From positions 1-64,000 of the forward strand of contig SVPW01000010.1 in assembly GCA_015065645.1 (NCBI GenBank): a DNA stretch of 64,000 bases, written 5' to 3'. This stretch comes from Oscillospiraceae bacterium. Its GTDB lineage: Bacteria > Bacillota > Clostridia > Oscillospirales > Acutalibacteraceae. The position numbers and the translations under genes were made by a program. Positions 16,653-25,678 of this stretch are shown piece after piece. Position 1 is the stretch's first letter; each line of letters starts with the position of its first letter. Below the pieces are notes generated by a model. It saw only the letters and a list, made by a program, of their open reading frames with translations. It was not told the DNA's origin and searched no databases.

Positions 16653-18593
16653 ATGCCTAAAATCAATGTGCTTGAAAAAAGTGTTGCTGAGCTTATTGCG
16701 GCAGGTGAGGTTGTTGAAAGACCTGCTTCTGTTGTAAAAGAATTAATTGAAAATTCTATTGATGCAAAAGCAAAGCATATTACAATAGAACTGCGTAGAG
16801 GCGGAATTTCACTTCTTCGTATAACCGATGATGGTTGCGGTATTGAAAGGGCGGATGTTCCTAAAGCTTTTTTGCGTCATGCTACAAGTAAAATCAAAAA
16901 TGCAGATGATCTTGATGCAATTGCAACACTCGGTTTTCGTGGTGAAGCTCTTGCCGCAACAAGTAGTGTTTCTAAAATTGAAATGATCACCAAGTCAAGT
17001 GATGAGGAAATGGGTACTCATTATATGATCGAGGGTGGTGTCGAGGTTTTAAACGAAGAAACCGGATGTCCTGATGGTACAACCATAATCGTTACGGATT
17101 TATTTTATAATACCCCTGCACGAATGAAATTTTTAAAAAAAGATGTTTCTGAAGGCAACGCAGTTGCCGCTGTTGTTGATCGTGTTGCACTTTCACATCC
17201 TGAAATATCATTTAAACTTATTCGTGAGGGCAAACAAACTCTTTCAACTGCAGGCGATGGTAAATTAGAGTCTGCGGTATACACTGTTTTAGGGCGTGAT
17301 TTTGCCCGTTCTGTGATTAGTGTAGTTGGTGAGAATAATGGTATAACGGTAAATGGTCTTATTTGTAAACCAATTTCATGTCGTAATTCCCGTTCATGGC
17401 AGTTTGTATTTCTTAACGGTCGATTTGTACAATCAGGAACTGTTACAGCGGCTGTTGAGCAGGCATATAAAAACAGTACAATGGTAGGGAAATTTCCTGC
17501 GTTTGTTATTAATGTTTCAGTTCCGTATGGAACGGTTGATGTAAATGTACATCCTGCTAAAACTCAGGTTCGTTTTTCCGATGAACGCCGTGTTTTTGAA
17601 GCGGTTTATACCGCAGTTAAAGCGGCGCTTTCTCATTCTGATACAAGACCTACTATCCCAACATCTAACAGCACATCAAGTCTTTCTCCATTTGCTCACA
17701 TTTCCACTAAGGAATACCGTCAGCAAATTTTTAATACTGAGGTTGAAACATCGGAGAAAAAGGATAAAACAGAGGTTAAAATGCAACCGGCTGTTAAAAA
17801 TGAGCCGTCAAAGTTTTCAAGACTTAACGATTCATCACCCGTGTTTTTTGATGATGCGTTAGATTATGTTAAATCTAAATCGGTAGATATCGTTCGTGAA
17901 CCTGATGATATTAAAAATCCTACGCCTTTAAATAATGATGAACAAATAAATGAATCCATAAAAAAAGAATCAGAATCTGCGGAGAACACAAAGGTTCAAA
18001 TAATCAAAAAAGAACCACTTGTTGAGTCGGATCCAATAAAGCTTATTGGCGAAGCTTTTTCAACATATATAATTGTTGAAAAAGGAAACAGTATTTTTCT
18101 TATTGATAAACATGCTGCCCACGAAAGAATACTTTTTGAAAAACTGAAAGCAGAGCAAAATATTGATATTCAAGAATTACTTTATCCTGTTAAGGTAACG
18201 CTTGGAAAAGCGGAATATGATGCTTGTATTTCCGAGACTTCGCTTTTACTAAAGGCAGGCTTTGAAATTGAAGATTTTGGCAACGCAACTGTATTGGTAC
18301 GCAGTGTTCCGTCTGCATTGATGAATTGTGATATTACAGCAATTGTTGAAGAAGCTGCAGCAGGGCTTGTTCGTTTTGGTCAGGTACAAAATGACCGATT
18401 GGATGATATTTATCATTCTATTGCATGCAAAGCCGCCACAAAAGGCGGTTATCATACAACAGATGCCGAAATGTTGACTTTGGCAAAACGTGTACTGAAT
18501 AACAATGATATTATGTACTGCCCACACGGTCGTCCGGTTGCTTTTGAGCTTAAACGCCGTGATCTTGAAAAGCAGTTTGGAAGAATACAATGA
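16653..18593 (+). CDS. mutL: DNA mismatch repair protein MutL (endonuclease type)
   Basis: GHKL ATPase that links MutS to downstream repair. The N-terminal half has the ATP-binding motifs IAAGEVVERPASVVKEL, DDGCGI, TLGFRGEAL and GTTIIVTDLFYNTPAR. A poorly conserved linker (about residues 335-455, rich in S, T, K, E) follows. The C-terminal half contains DKHAAHERILFEKL (the metal-binding DQHA-x2-E-x4-E endonuclease motif, with K for Q) and CPHGRP. It is therefore the nicking form expected where MutH is absent. Length 646 aa. The stop overlaps the ATG of miaA by four bases. Confidence 0.96.
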   Translation: MPKINVLEKSVAELIAAGEVVERPASVVKELIENSIDAKAKHITIELRRGGISLLRITDDGCGIERADVPKAFLRHATSKIKNADDLDAIATLGFRGEALAATSSVSKIEMITKSSDEEMGTHYMIEGGVEVLNEETGCPDGTTIIVTDLFYNTPARMKFLKKDVSEGNAVAAVVDRVALSHPEISFKLIREGKQTLSTAGDGKLESAVYTVLGRDFARSVISVVGENNGITVNGLICKPISCRNSRSWQFVFLNGRFVQSGTVTAAVEQAYKNSTMVGKFPAFVINVSVPYGTVDVNVHPAKTQVRFSDERRVFEAVYTAVKAALSHSDTRPTIPTSNSTSSLSPFAHISTKEYRQQIFNTEVETSEKKDKTEVKMQPAVKNEPSKFSRLNDSSPVFFDDALDYVKSKSVDIVREPDDIKNPTPLNNDEQINESIKKESESAENTKVQIIKKEPLVESDPIKLIGEAFSTYIIVEKGNSIFLIDKHAAHERILFEKLKAEQNIDIQELLYPVKVTLGKAEYDACISETSLLLKAGFEIEDFGNATVLVRSVPSALMNCDITAIVEEAAAGLVRFGQVQNDRLDDIYHSIACKAATKGGYHTTDAEMLTLAKRVLNNNDIMYCPHGRPVAFELKRRDLEKQFGRIQ

Positions 18594-19531
18594 AAAAAAT
18601 ACCGTTAATTTGTGTTGTTGGTCCCACTGCATCGGGAAAAACATCACTTTCTATTGATATTGCCGAAAATTACGGCTGTGAAATCGTTTCTGCCGATTCA
18701 ATGCAGGTTTATAAGGGGATTCATATAGCTTCTGCTGCACCTGATATTGATGAAATGCGTGGAATTAGGCATCATTTGATTGAGTTTTTGGAGCCCGGAG
18801 TAAATTTCACTGTTGCTGATTATGTTGATTTGGCAGATGATGTTATTGCTGATATTTATTCAAGAGGTAAAATACCGCTATTGGTTGGCGGAACAGGTCT
18901 TTATATTGATTCATTGATACAGCATATACATTTTGCTCCTTGTGATGAAAACTCTGAGATCAGGCAAAGGCTAAATAGTGAAATGGAGCAATACGGTGCT
19001 AAGGAAATGTTGCATAGATTGGAGAAGATCGATCCCGAAACCGCACAGCGTTTGCATCCAAATAACTGCCGAAGAATTATTCGTGCTCTGGAGGTTTTTG
19101 AACAAACAGGTAAAACATTTAGTCAACTGCTTGTGGAATCTAAATGCGAAGAAAGCCCTTATGATTATATTGTTATAGGAATTAACTTTGATGATCGCCA
19201 AAAGCTTTATGAAAGAATTGAAAAAAGAATAGATATAATGCTTGAAAACGGTCTCGAAGATGAAGCTCGTATTTCTTTTGATAAAGGGGAAAACGGTGGT
19301 TCGGGGCAGGCGATAGGTCATAAGGAATTATACCCTTATTTTAAAAATGAAATTTCATTAGAACATGCGGTTGAAAATCTCAAAACAGCAACTCGCCGTT
19401 ATGCTAAAAGACAGCTTACTTGGTTTAAAAGAAATACCGATATTAATTGGATATATGCTGATAAAACCGATAATGTGTTTATTGATGCCAAATGTATTAT
19501 AGATGAATGGAGGAAAAAAAATGAAGACTAA
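18590..19531 (+). CDS. miaA: tRNA dimethylallyltransferase
   Basis: Transfers dimethylallyl from DMAPP to A37 of tRNAs, making the substrate of MiaB. The P-loop is GPTASGKTS (residues 9-17), then SADSMQVYKGI, the DMAPP/tRNA site, and GGTGLYIDSLI near residue 100. The C-terminal region has the conserved AIGHKEL and TRRYAKRQLTWF. At 313 aa it is typical. Its DMAPP comes from the MEP pathway begun by Dxs, encoded at the start of this window. Coupled by overlap to mutL. Confidence 0.96.
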   Translation: MKKIPLICVVGPTASGKTSLSIDIAENYGCEIVSADSMQVYKGIHIASAAPDIDEMRGIRHHLIEFLEPGVNFTVADYVDLADDVIADIYSRGKIPLLVGGTGLYIDSLIQHIHFAPCDENSEIRQRLNSEMEQYGAKEMLHRLEKIDPETAQRLHPNNCRRIIRALEVFEQTGKTFSQLLVESKCEESPYDYIVIGINFDDRQKLYERIEKRIDIMLENGLEDEARISFDKGENGGSGQAIGHKELYPYFKNEISLEHAVENLKTATRRYAKRQLTWFKRNTDINWIYADKTDNVFIDAKCIIDEWRKKNED

Positions 19532-20726
19532 TACTATTGTTAGAATTATTTTAGTAGTTGTTGTACTTGTATTTTTCGGTCATCAGTTTTATTCCTCGGT
19601 TTATAAACCTGTTACAACCGAAACAGCCGTTTATTATGAAATGATTGATGGGCTTAATATAACAGGTACAATTATTAGAAATGAATATCTTGTTACCTGT
19701 GATACAAACGGTGTTTATCATTATCTTACAGAGGATGGCTCCCGTGTTGCAAGTGGTGGAGTTATTGCAAATATATATGATAATGAAGCTGCGTCAATTA
19801 CAATGAGTAATATTGATGATCTTACCGAAAAAATAAAAGATATGAGCGATCTTGTAGCTTATAATAATCAACAAGCTGCCGATATTGATCTTTTAAGTAA
19901 CCGTGTAAATTCTGCATTGGATAGTTTGGTGTTCGGCTGCTCAAACGGTAATTATTCATCTGCGGCTGCTAATAGTGATAAGTTGCTTTCTGCGATTAAT
20001 CGCAGGCAGTATATTACAGGTGAAAATACCGATTTTTCTGCTCGTCTTGCAGAGCTTAATGCTCAGCTTGGTAAATTAAACAGTTCGTTACCTGCGGCTA
20101 AGGGAAAAATCACCGCTACGGCATCTGGTTATTTTTCTTCTTCAACCGATGGTTATGAAACTATTCTTACTACCAATGATTTAACCGCAATTACTGCAGA
20201 ATTTATGAAAAAACTCGCTCCACAGTCATTGCCTGCTAATGTTGTTGGAAAAATTGTTTCCGATTACGAATGGTATATTGCTGCAAAGATGACAATTAAC
20301 GATTCAATGAAGTATAAGGTAGGGGATAAGGTTTCGGTAAAAACCGCCTTAAAAACTAATCCTATATTGGATGTATCTGTATGTCAAATTAATATTTCCG
20401 ATGCTTCTGACAGTGCGGTTGTTGTTTTTTCTTGTAATCAAATGAGCAGTGAATTAGCTTCAATGCGTACAGGTGCTATGACTGTTGTTAATAAAAAATA
20501 CAGCGGATTAAAGGTTGCCAAAAGCGCACTTCGTGTTGTAAATTCCAAAACGGGTGTTTATGTACTTTCAGGGATTACGCTTAAATTTGTTCCTGTAAAT
20601 GTTATATATTCAAATGATGAATTTATGATATGTGAACAGCAACAAACAACCGAAAAAGCACTTCGTTTATATGACACCGTTGTTATAAAGGGGAAAAATC
20701 TTTATGATGGAAAAGTTATCGGCTAA
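19521..20726 (+). CDS. HlyD-like membrane-anchored periplasmic-adaptor-type protein
   Basis: A 401-aa protein with one N-terminal membrane anchor (residues 6-22, valine-rich) and an extracellular remainder. The arrangement resembles HlyD/membrane-fusion adaptors: a split biotinyl-lipoyl-like region (GLNITGTIIRNEY, later ITATASGYFSSSTDGYE), a helical hairpin between (about residues 95-190) and a beta-barrel part (YKVGDKVSVKT). I choose ATG 19521 because GGAGGA lies just before it; an upstream ATG at 19503 precedes that site. Similar proteins stand just upstream of ylmE-sepF in many Clostridia, which hints at a cell-envelope or division role rather than drug efflux; no transporter gene is adjacent. 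Confidence 0.7.
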   Translation: MKTNTIVRIILVVVVLVFFGHQFYSSVYKPVTTETAVYYEMIDGLNITGTIIRNEYLVTCDTNGVYHYLTEDGSRVASGGVIANIYDNEAASITMSNIDDLTEKIKDMSDLVAYNNQQAADIDLLSNRVNSALDSLVFGCSNGNYSSAAANSDKLLSAINRRQYITGENTDFSARLAELNAQLGKLNSSLPAAKGKITATASGYFSSSTDGYETILTTNDLTAITAEFMKKLAPQSLPANVVGKIVSDYEWYIAAKMTINDSMKYKVGDKVSVKTALKTNPILDVSVCQINISDASDSAVVVFSCNQMSSELASMRTGAMTVVNKKYSGLKVAKSALRVVNSKTGVYVLSGITLKFVPVNVIYSNDEFMICEQQQTTEKALRLYDTVVIKGKNLYDGKVIG

Positions 20727-21417
20727 AGAGTTTGATGAAAATTATAAAATTGTTTGTGAAAAATTGGAAAATGCAGCTTTGAAATCAGGCAGAAGCTTAA
20801 AGGATGTTACTTTGCTTGCTGCAACCAAAACAGTTGATATTGATACAATTAATTATGCAATAAATTCGGGAATTACGCATATCGGCGAAAACCGTGTTCA
20901 GGAACTGCTCTCTAAAATAGATGGTCTTAATCCTGTTCATAAACATCTTATAGGCCATTTACAAACCAATAAGGTTAAGGACATTATTACTAAGGTTGAA
21001 CTGATACATTCTGTTGATTCTTTTAAGCTTGCAAAAGAAATTCAAAAGCAATCGGAAAGAATGGATGTTCATTCTGATATTTTACTTGAGGTAAATATTG
21101 GTGGAGAGGAAAGTAAATCGGGATTTTCGCCTGATGAAATTTATGAGGAGATTTATAAAATTGCCGAATTATCCCGGGTGCATATTCGTGGATTAATGAC
21201 AATTCCTCCAATTTGTGAAAAAAGTGAAGAAAATCGCAAATATTTTTCAAAATTACACAATATGTTTCTTGACATTGCGTCCAAAAAAATAGATAATAGT
21301 AGTATGGAAATTTTGTCTATGGGAATGTCAGATGATTATGATGTTGCCGTTAGTGAAGGCGCAAATTTGGTTCGTGTTGGTACTGCGCTTTTTGGAAAAA
21401 GAAATTATTTAGTATAA
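20704..21417 (+). CDS. ylmE: PLP-binding YggS/YlmE family protein
   Basis: Single-domain, alanine-racemase-fold protein that binds pyridoxal phosphate and buffers the PLP and amino acid pools; no catalytic activity is firmly assigned to the family. The PLP lysine lies in TLLAATKTVD (near residue 38), and IGENRVQEL, HLIGHLQTNK and the C-terminal SMGMSDDYDVAVSEGA phosphate-binding segment are all present. Length 237 aa. It overlaps the previous gene by 23 bases. It heads the ylmE-sepF-ylmH-divIVA division cluster. Confidence 0.93.
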   Translation: MMEKLSAKEFDENYKIVCEKLENAALKSGRSLKDVTLLAATKTVDIDTINYAINSGITHIGENRVQELLSKIDGLNPVHKHLIGHLQTNKVKDIITKVELIHSVDSFKLAKEIQKQSERMDVHSDILLEVNIGGEESKSGFSPDEIYEEIYKIAELSRVHIRGLMTIPPICEKSEENRKYFSKLHNMFLDIASKKIDNSSMEILSMGMSDDYDVAVSEGANLVRVGTALFGKRNYLV

Positions 21418-21429
21418 AGGAGATTTATT

Positions 21430-21903
21430 ATGGGACTTTGGGATAAGGTGAAAAATATTATGAGCATTCCTGAAGAGGATGATTATGATGAGGAGTTTGA
21501 GGAAACTGCTGAGCCTGCACCTAAAAAAGCAGAGCGTGAGGAAGCACCTGTTAAAAGAAGTGAACCTACTGCTCGTGTTTATCAGGGGGGTCGTTCAAAA
21601 AGTGCTTCTGCACCACAGTCAAGATCCTCAATTCAGGTAGTGCTTGTAAAACCTGACCGTTTTGATGATGTGACTTCTATTGCAGATCATTTGAATGATA
21701 ATAAAACGGTTGTTTTAAACCTTGAAAGCGCTGATCGTGATACATCTCGCCGTATTGTTGACTTTTTGGGCGGTGCTGCTTATGCAAATGGCGGTAATGT
21801 TCGTAAGGTAGCAAAAGGTACATTTATTATTGTTCCTAATAATGTTGATGTTATGGGCGAATTGATGATTGAGGATTATGAGGACGGTAAGCTTTACTTC
21901 TAA
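21430..21903 (+). CDS. sepF: Cell division protein SepF
   Basis: FtsZ-binding membrane anchor of the Z-ring. The N-terminal amphipathic helix (MGLWDKVKNIMSI) would attach to the membrane. A disordered, charged linker follows (residues 17-70, rich in E, A, P, K), then the SepF globular domain (about residues 74-155) with VVLNLESADRDTSRRIVDFL and GTFIIVPNNVDV. At 157 aa it is typical. The stop shares a base with the ATG of ylmH. Confidence 0.95.
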   Translation: MGLWDKVKNIMSIPEEDDYDEEFEETAEPAPKKAEREEAPVKRSEPTARVYQGGRSKSASAPQSRSSIQVVLVKPDRFDDVTSIADHLNDNKTVVLNLESADRDTSRRIVDFLGGAAYANGGNVRKVAKGTFIIVPNNVDVMGELMIEDYEDGKLYF

Positions 21904-22637
21904 TGGAGTCTTCTGTTTTTTTAGCTCGTGTTTATGATACTGCTAATGCTTGTGAACGCACATCAACCCCTCGCTTTTTAGGTTTTTTAACTCCTGATGA
22001 AGCGGCTGCGGCAGATAAATCACTTAAAACCTTTGGTATAAAATATCGTTTTTTTGGTGGGTATGATTCTGCTGAGCGTACAATGCTTTCTTGTTTGCCG
22101 GATTGGTGCGATGAAGTCGATTATCCTATTACTTCGATTACTTTTTTATACAGAGCCTGTGATAAGCTTACTCACCGTGATTTTTTAGGTGCGCTTATGG
22201 GTTTGGGTCTTACAAGAGAATCGGTAGGGGATATTTTAGTTGAAAACGGCAGAACGGTGGTATTTGTAAAAAGCGATATTTCAAATTTTGTTGTTACACA
22301 AGTTAGTAAAGTCGGAAGCTGTGGGGTAACTGTTAAGGTCGGTTTTGAATTGCCATTACCAACCGCAGGTACACTTATGCCGTTTAGTGACACCGTTTCT
22401 TCACCAAGGTTGGATTCGGTTGTGGCATCTTTATGCTCCTGTTCAAGAAATACCGCTTGTGAGCTAATAAGTGATGGCAAAGTAAGTGTTAATTCTTTAA
22501 TGATGGAAAAAAATACAAGAACTGTAATTGCAGGTGATCGCATTACGGTTAGAGGTAAAGGAAAATTTATAATTGATTCGGTTAATGACCTTTCAAAAAA
22601 AGGCAGAGTAATATTAAAGTACAGTAAATATGTATAG
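21903..22637 (+). CDS. ylmH: YlmH family RNA-binding protein (S4 domain)
   Basis: A 244-aa protein with a C-terminal S4 domain (about residues 165-235; RLDSVVASLCSCSRNTACELI then GDRITVRGKGKF). In B. subtilis YlmH sits in the division cluster and binds RNA; recent work on the family points to rescue of stalled 50S-peptidyl-tRNA complexes. The N-terminal half is an alpha/beta domain with LTHRDFLGALMGLGL, a conserved family segment. It begins inside the sepF stop without a separate strong ribosome binding site, so it is probably translated by coupling. Confidence 0.9.
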   Translation: MESSVFLARVYDTANACERTSTPRFLGFLTPDEAAAADKSLKTFGIKYRFFGGYDSAERTMLSCLPDWCDEVDYPITSITFLYRACDKLTHRDFLGALMGLGLTRESVGDILVENGRTVVFVKSDISNFVVTQVSKVGSCGVTVKVGFELPLPTAGTLMPFSDTVSSPRLDSVVASLCSCSRNTACELISDGKVSVNSLMMEKNTRTVIAGDRITVRGKGKFIIDSVNDLSKKGRVILKYSKYV

Positions 22638-22648
22638 GTGATATTAGT

Positions 22649-23407
22649 ATGTTGAGTTCAAATGATATTAGAGATATTAAGTTTTCAAAATCAGTTGGCG
22701 GATATAAGCAGGATGAGGTTGATGTTCTTCTTGATAAGGTTGAGGCTGATTATGAACAGTATGAGCGTACGGTTCGTGATTTACAAGGCGTTGTTGAATC
22801 GCTGAAGCGTGAAATTGAGGGGTATAAAAGCTCTCAAAACAGTATTCAAAATGTTTTATTAAGCGCACAAAAGCTTGCAGACCAAATTGTTGAAGAGGCA
22901 AGGGTTAAAAGTGATGCTATAATTCGTGAAGCACAGGATAATGTTGACCGTATTTCATTGCATGAAAGAGAGCTTGTGGCTTCCTTTGAAGAAAAAGCAA
23001 ATCAGCGTAAAGCACAGATTGAGCGTGAATTGGAAGAAACCTATAAAACTGCTGAGGCTAAAAAGAAAAGCATAGATGCTGCAACGGTTGATTCTGTTAC
23101 ACGTCAGCAGATGCTTTTTGAAAAGCTGAAGCTTGAGGTTGTTGCTTTTAAGGCTGAAATTAAGAAAAAATATAAGGAGCATCTTGAACTTCTTCAAAGC
23201 ATTCCCGATGAAGTTCCAATGGATCCAAAGGTATTAGCCGAAACTCTTTCTTTGCGTTTTGATAAAGCTCCTGATGTTGATTCCTTTGTGTTCCAAAGCA
23301 CCGAAACCGATGTATCATCTTTTTCTGATGAGCCTATTACTCCGGTTTCTGATAGTGCTTTTGAAGTTGTTAATGATGATGAGAATGTTGAGGAGGAAAA
23401 CATTTGA
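22649..23407 (+). CDS. divIVA: DivIVA domain cell-division/polarity protein
   Basis: A 252-aa coiled-coil protein that senses curved membrane and organises division sites and poles. The N-terminal lipid-binding domain has the pattern DIRDIKFSKSVGGYKQDEVD (residues 5-24), and a second coil runs from about residue 30 to 175 with heptads rich in E, K, Q, L. The tail is acidic and probably disordered (TDVSSFSDEPITPVSD). Length is larger than B. subtilis DivIVA (164 aa) because of that tail. Its TGA overlaps the TTG start of lspA. Confidence 0.93.
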   Translation: MLSSNDIRDIKFSKSVGGYKQDEVDVLLDKVEADYEQYERTVRDLQGVVESLKREIEGYKSSQNSIQNVLLSAQKLADQIVEEARVKSDAIIREAQDNVDRISLHERELVASFEEKANQRKAQIERELEETYKTAEAKKKSIDAATVDSVTRQQMLFEKLKLEVVAFKAEIKKKYKEHLELLQSIPDEVPMDPKVLAETLSLRFDKAPDVDSFVFQSTETDVSSFSDEPITPVSDSAFEVVNDDENVEEENI

Positions 23408-23928
23408 TTTCCTATATACTTGCTGTTGTTACGGGACTTTCTGTTTTGGGACTTGACCAATACACAAAATATTTTATGGCTGATTTTTTGGCAAGTAAAC
23501 CTAACGGTTGTGATTTTATTCCCGGATTTATTGATTTAATTTTAACACGCAACGGCGGTGGAGCATGGGGAATGCTTAGCGGCTATACTTGGGTGTTAAT
23601 TTCTATAACTATTATAATTATGTTGGTTTGCATTACCTTGCTTTTGAAAATGGGCCCCGGTAATAAGCTTTTATTTTGGGCTATTTGCTTGGTTTTAGGA
23701 GGCGGTCTTGGCAATATGATTGACCGTATTTTCCGTAACGGCTTGGTTATTGACTTTTTGCATTTTTCTTTTTTGCCAAAGTTCCCGGTATTTAATGTGG
23801 CTGATATTGGTATCGTTTGTGGTGCGGGTCTTTTGTTGTTGTATTTTATTGTAAGCTCAATAAAAGAAAGTAAACAAAAGAAAATGCCTGTTTTAGATAG
23901 CAAAAATACAGATGATGCAAAGGATTGA
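23404..23928 (+). CDS. lspA: Lipoprotein signal peptidase (signal peptidase II)
   Basis: Inner-membrane aspartyl protease that removes the signal peptide of prolipoproteins after lipidation. Four membrane segments are visible. The conserved blocks are DQYTKYFM, NGGGAWGM, VLGGGLGNMIDRI (first catalytic Asp) and VFNVADI (second Asp). Length 174 aa. The start is TTG overlapping the divIVA stop, behind GAGGAGG. A substrate in this window is the ABC transporter binding protein at 38038. Confidence 0.95.
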   Translation: MISYILAVVTGLSVLGLDQYTKYFMADFLASKPNGCDFIPGFIDLILTRNGGGAWGMLSGYTWVLISITIIIMLVCITLLLKMGPGNKLLFWAICLVLGGGLGNMIDRIFRNGLVIDFLHFSFLPKFPVFNVADIGIVCGAGLLLLYFIVSSIKESKQKKMPVLDSKNTDDAKD

Positions 23929-24823
23929 GTCTGTTTTTGAATGTAATGAAAGTCTGCGTCTTGATGTATATACTGCAAAAATAACAGGCTTTACACGTTC
24001 TCATGCTACAAAGCTTATTGAAGATGGTATGGTTTTAGTTAACGGTGTTGTAGCATCAAAAAAATACAATCCTAAAATCGGCGATGTTATAGTAGTTCAA
24101 ATTCCTGAGCTTCAGGGTTTAGAGGTGGAGGCTGAGGATATTCCGCTTGATATTGTTTATGAGGATGAGCAGCTTTTAGTTGTTAATAAGCCAAAAGGTT
24201 TGGTTGTTCATCCTGCTGCAGGTAATGATAGTGGTACTTTAGTTAATGCATTACTTCATCATTGTGGGAATTCGTTATCGGGAATAAATGGTGTTATGAG
24301 GCCGGGGATTCTTCATCGCATTGATAAAAACACAAGTGGTTTATTGATTATTGCAAAAAATGATTTTGCACATAATTTTCTTGCTGAACAAATTAAAGAA
24401 CACAGCTGTAATCGTATTTATGAAACCATTGTTTACGGTAACATAAAAGCTGATAGCGGTACTATAGATGCTCCTATTGGAAGGCATCCTGTTAAACGCA
24501 AGCAAATGGCAGTAACCGAACAAAACAGTAAAAATGCTGTCACTCATTATGAGGTTTTGGAGCGTTTAAACGGTTTTACTCATCTGAGATTGCGTCTTGA
24601 AACCGGACGTACACATCAAATAAGAGTGCATATGTCTTATATAGGTCATCCTGTTGCGGGGGACAATGTATATGGTCCCAAAAAGGTTATCACTAAGCTT
24701 TTTGGACAGTGCCTTCATGCAAAACAGATTGGGTTTATACATCCTGTATCGCATGAATATATGGAATTTAATAGTGAACTTCCATCTTATTTTACTACAT
24801 TCTTGGAGGAGTGTCGCAGATAA
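23912..24823 (+). CDS. rluD: RluA/RluD-family 23S rRNA pseudouridine synthase
   Basis: Isomerises uridines in rRNA. It has an N-terminal S4 domain (about residues 14-75; SHATKLIEDGMVLVNG) and a catalytic domain with the signature HRIDKNTSGLLIIAKND (catalytic Asp at HRID), then GRTHQIRVHMSYIGHPVAGD. The 303 aa are full length. It begins inside lspA with two adjacent ATG codons (23912, 23915); no clear ribosome binding site, so coupling is likely. The lspA-rluD pair is conserved across Firmicutes. The exact target sites cannot be read from sequence. Confidence 0.92.
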   Translation: MMQRIESVFECNESLRLDVYTAKITGFTRSHATKLIEDGMVLVNGVVASKKYNPKIGDVIVVQIPELQGLEVEAEDIPLDIVYEDEQLLVVNKPKGLVVHPAAGNDSGTLVNALLHHCGNSLSGINGVMRPGILHRIDKNTSGLLIIAKNDFAHNFLAEQIKEHSCNRIYETIVYGNIKADSGTIDAPIGRHPVKRKQMAVTEQNSKNAVTHYEVLERLNGFTHLRLRLETGRTHQIRVHMSYIGHPVAGDNVYGPKKVITKLFGQCLHAKQIGFIHPVSHEYMEFNSELPSYFTTFLEECRR

Positions 24824-25659
24824 TGAAATTATTTGAAGGTTGTTTACTTGCTTGTGATATTGACGGCACTCTTCAAGTAAATGGCGAAATCAATCAACGC
24901 AGTATAGAAAAAATAAAGTTTTTTGTTGATGAGGGTGGTAATTTCGCACTTTCTACAGGCCGTACAGCTTGTGCTGTAAATGATGTGCTTGAGAAGCTTT
25001 TAGATTATATCTGTCCATCTGTTGTTGGTAACGGAACAGTAATTTATGATTTTAAAAATGATAAATTACTGTCTGAGGTTAAAATTGAAAGTGAAGCTCT
25101 TTCTTTTGTTGAGGAATTTTATCAAAGATTTCCAAGCGTGGGTATTGAGCTTCATAGCCGTAAAACCCCTTATTTACTCCGAACAAACAGTGAAATTGAA
25201 GCACATGGTTTATATGAACATATGAAATATGTTCCAATTACACTTGATAGCATAAAAAAACATCCGATTAATAAGGTTTTGTTTGCTTATGAGGATTTTG
25301 CAGTGCTTGAAGAACTAATGATTTACGGTAAATCTAATACCGATATTGTTGAGTTTAAACACACTACTGCTGATCTTGGTGGAAAGAAACGTCACTATAT
25401 TGAAATGGTGCCATGTGGCATTTCAAAAGCAACTGCTTTAAAATCACTTTGTAAAATGCTTGAAATAAAAAATGGTGCTTATTTTGCTATAGGTGATTAT
25501 TATAATGATCTTGAAATGATAAGGGATTCGGATATAGGTTGTTTTACCGCCGATGCACCTGATGAACTTAAAGCGCAGGCAGATTATATTGCAGGCTTAG
25601 GAGCTGACGGTGCGGTGGCTGATTTTATAGATTATTTGACGGAAAAATTCCGTCAATAA
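24823..25659 (+). CDS. HAD-superfamily Cof-type phosphatase
   Basis: Sugar- or nucleotide-phosphate phosphatase of the Cof/YbiV group with a C2 cap. The nucleophile motif is DIDGTL (near residue 11), the second motif is LSTGRTACAV, and the C-terminal IGDYYNDLEMI supplies Mg-binding aspartates. I place the start at ATG 24823, sharing a base with the rluD stop; an in-frame GTG at 24811 lies only 1-2 bases after GGAGGA. This gives 278 aa. The substrate is unknown. Transketolase genes follow 20 bases later, so a sugar phosphate is a reasonable guess. Confidence 0.88.
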   Translation: MKLFEGCLLACDIDGTLQVNGEINQRSIEKIKFFVDEGGNFALSTGRTACAVNDVLEKLLDYICPSVVGNGTVIYDFKNDKLLSEVKIESEALSFVEEFYQRFPSVGIELHSRKTPYLLRTNSEIEAHGLYEHMKYVPITLDSIKKHPINKVLFAYEDFAVLEELMIYGKSNTDIVEFKHTTADLGGKKRHYIEMVPCGISKATALKSLCKMLEIKNGAYFAIGDYYNDLEMIRDSDIGCFTADAPDELKAQADYIAGLGADGAVADFIDYLTEKFRQ

Positions 25660-25678
25660 ATTAGAAAGGGTGCAAGGA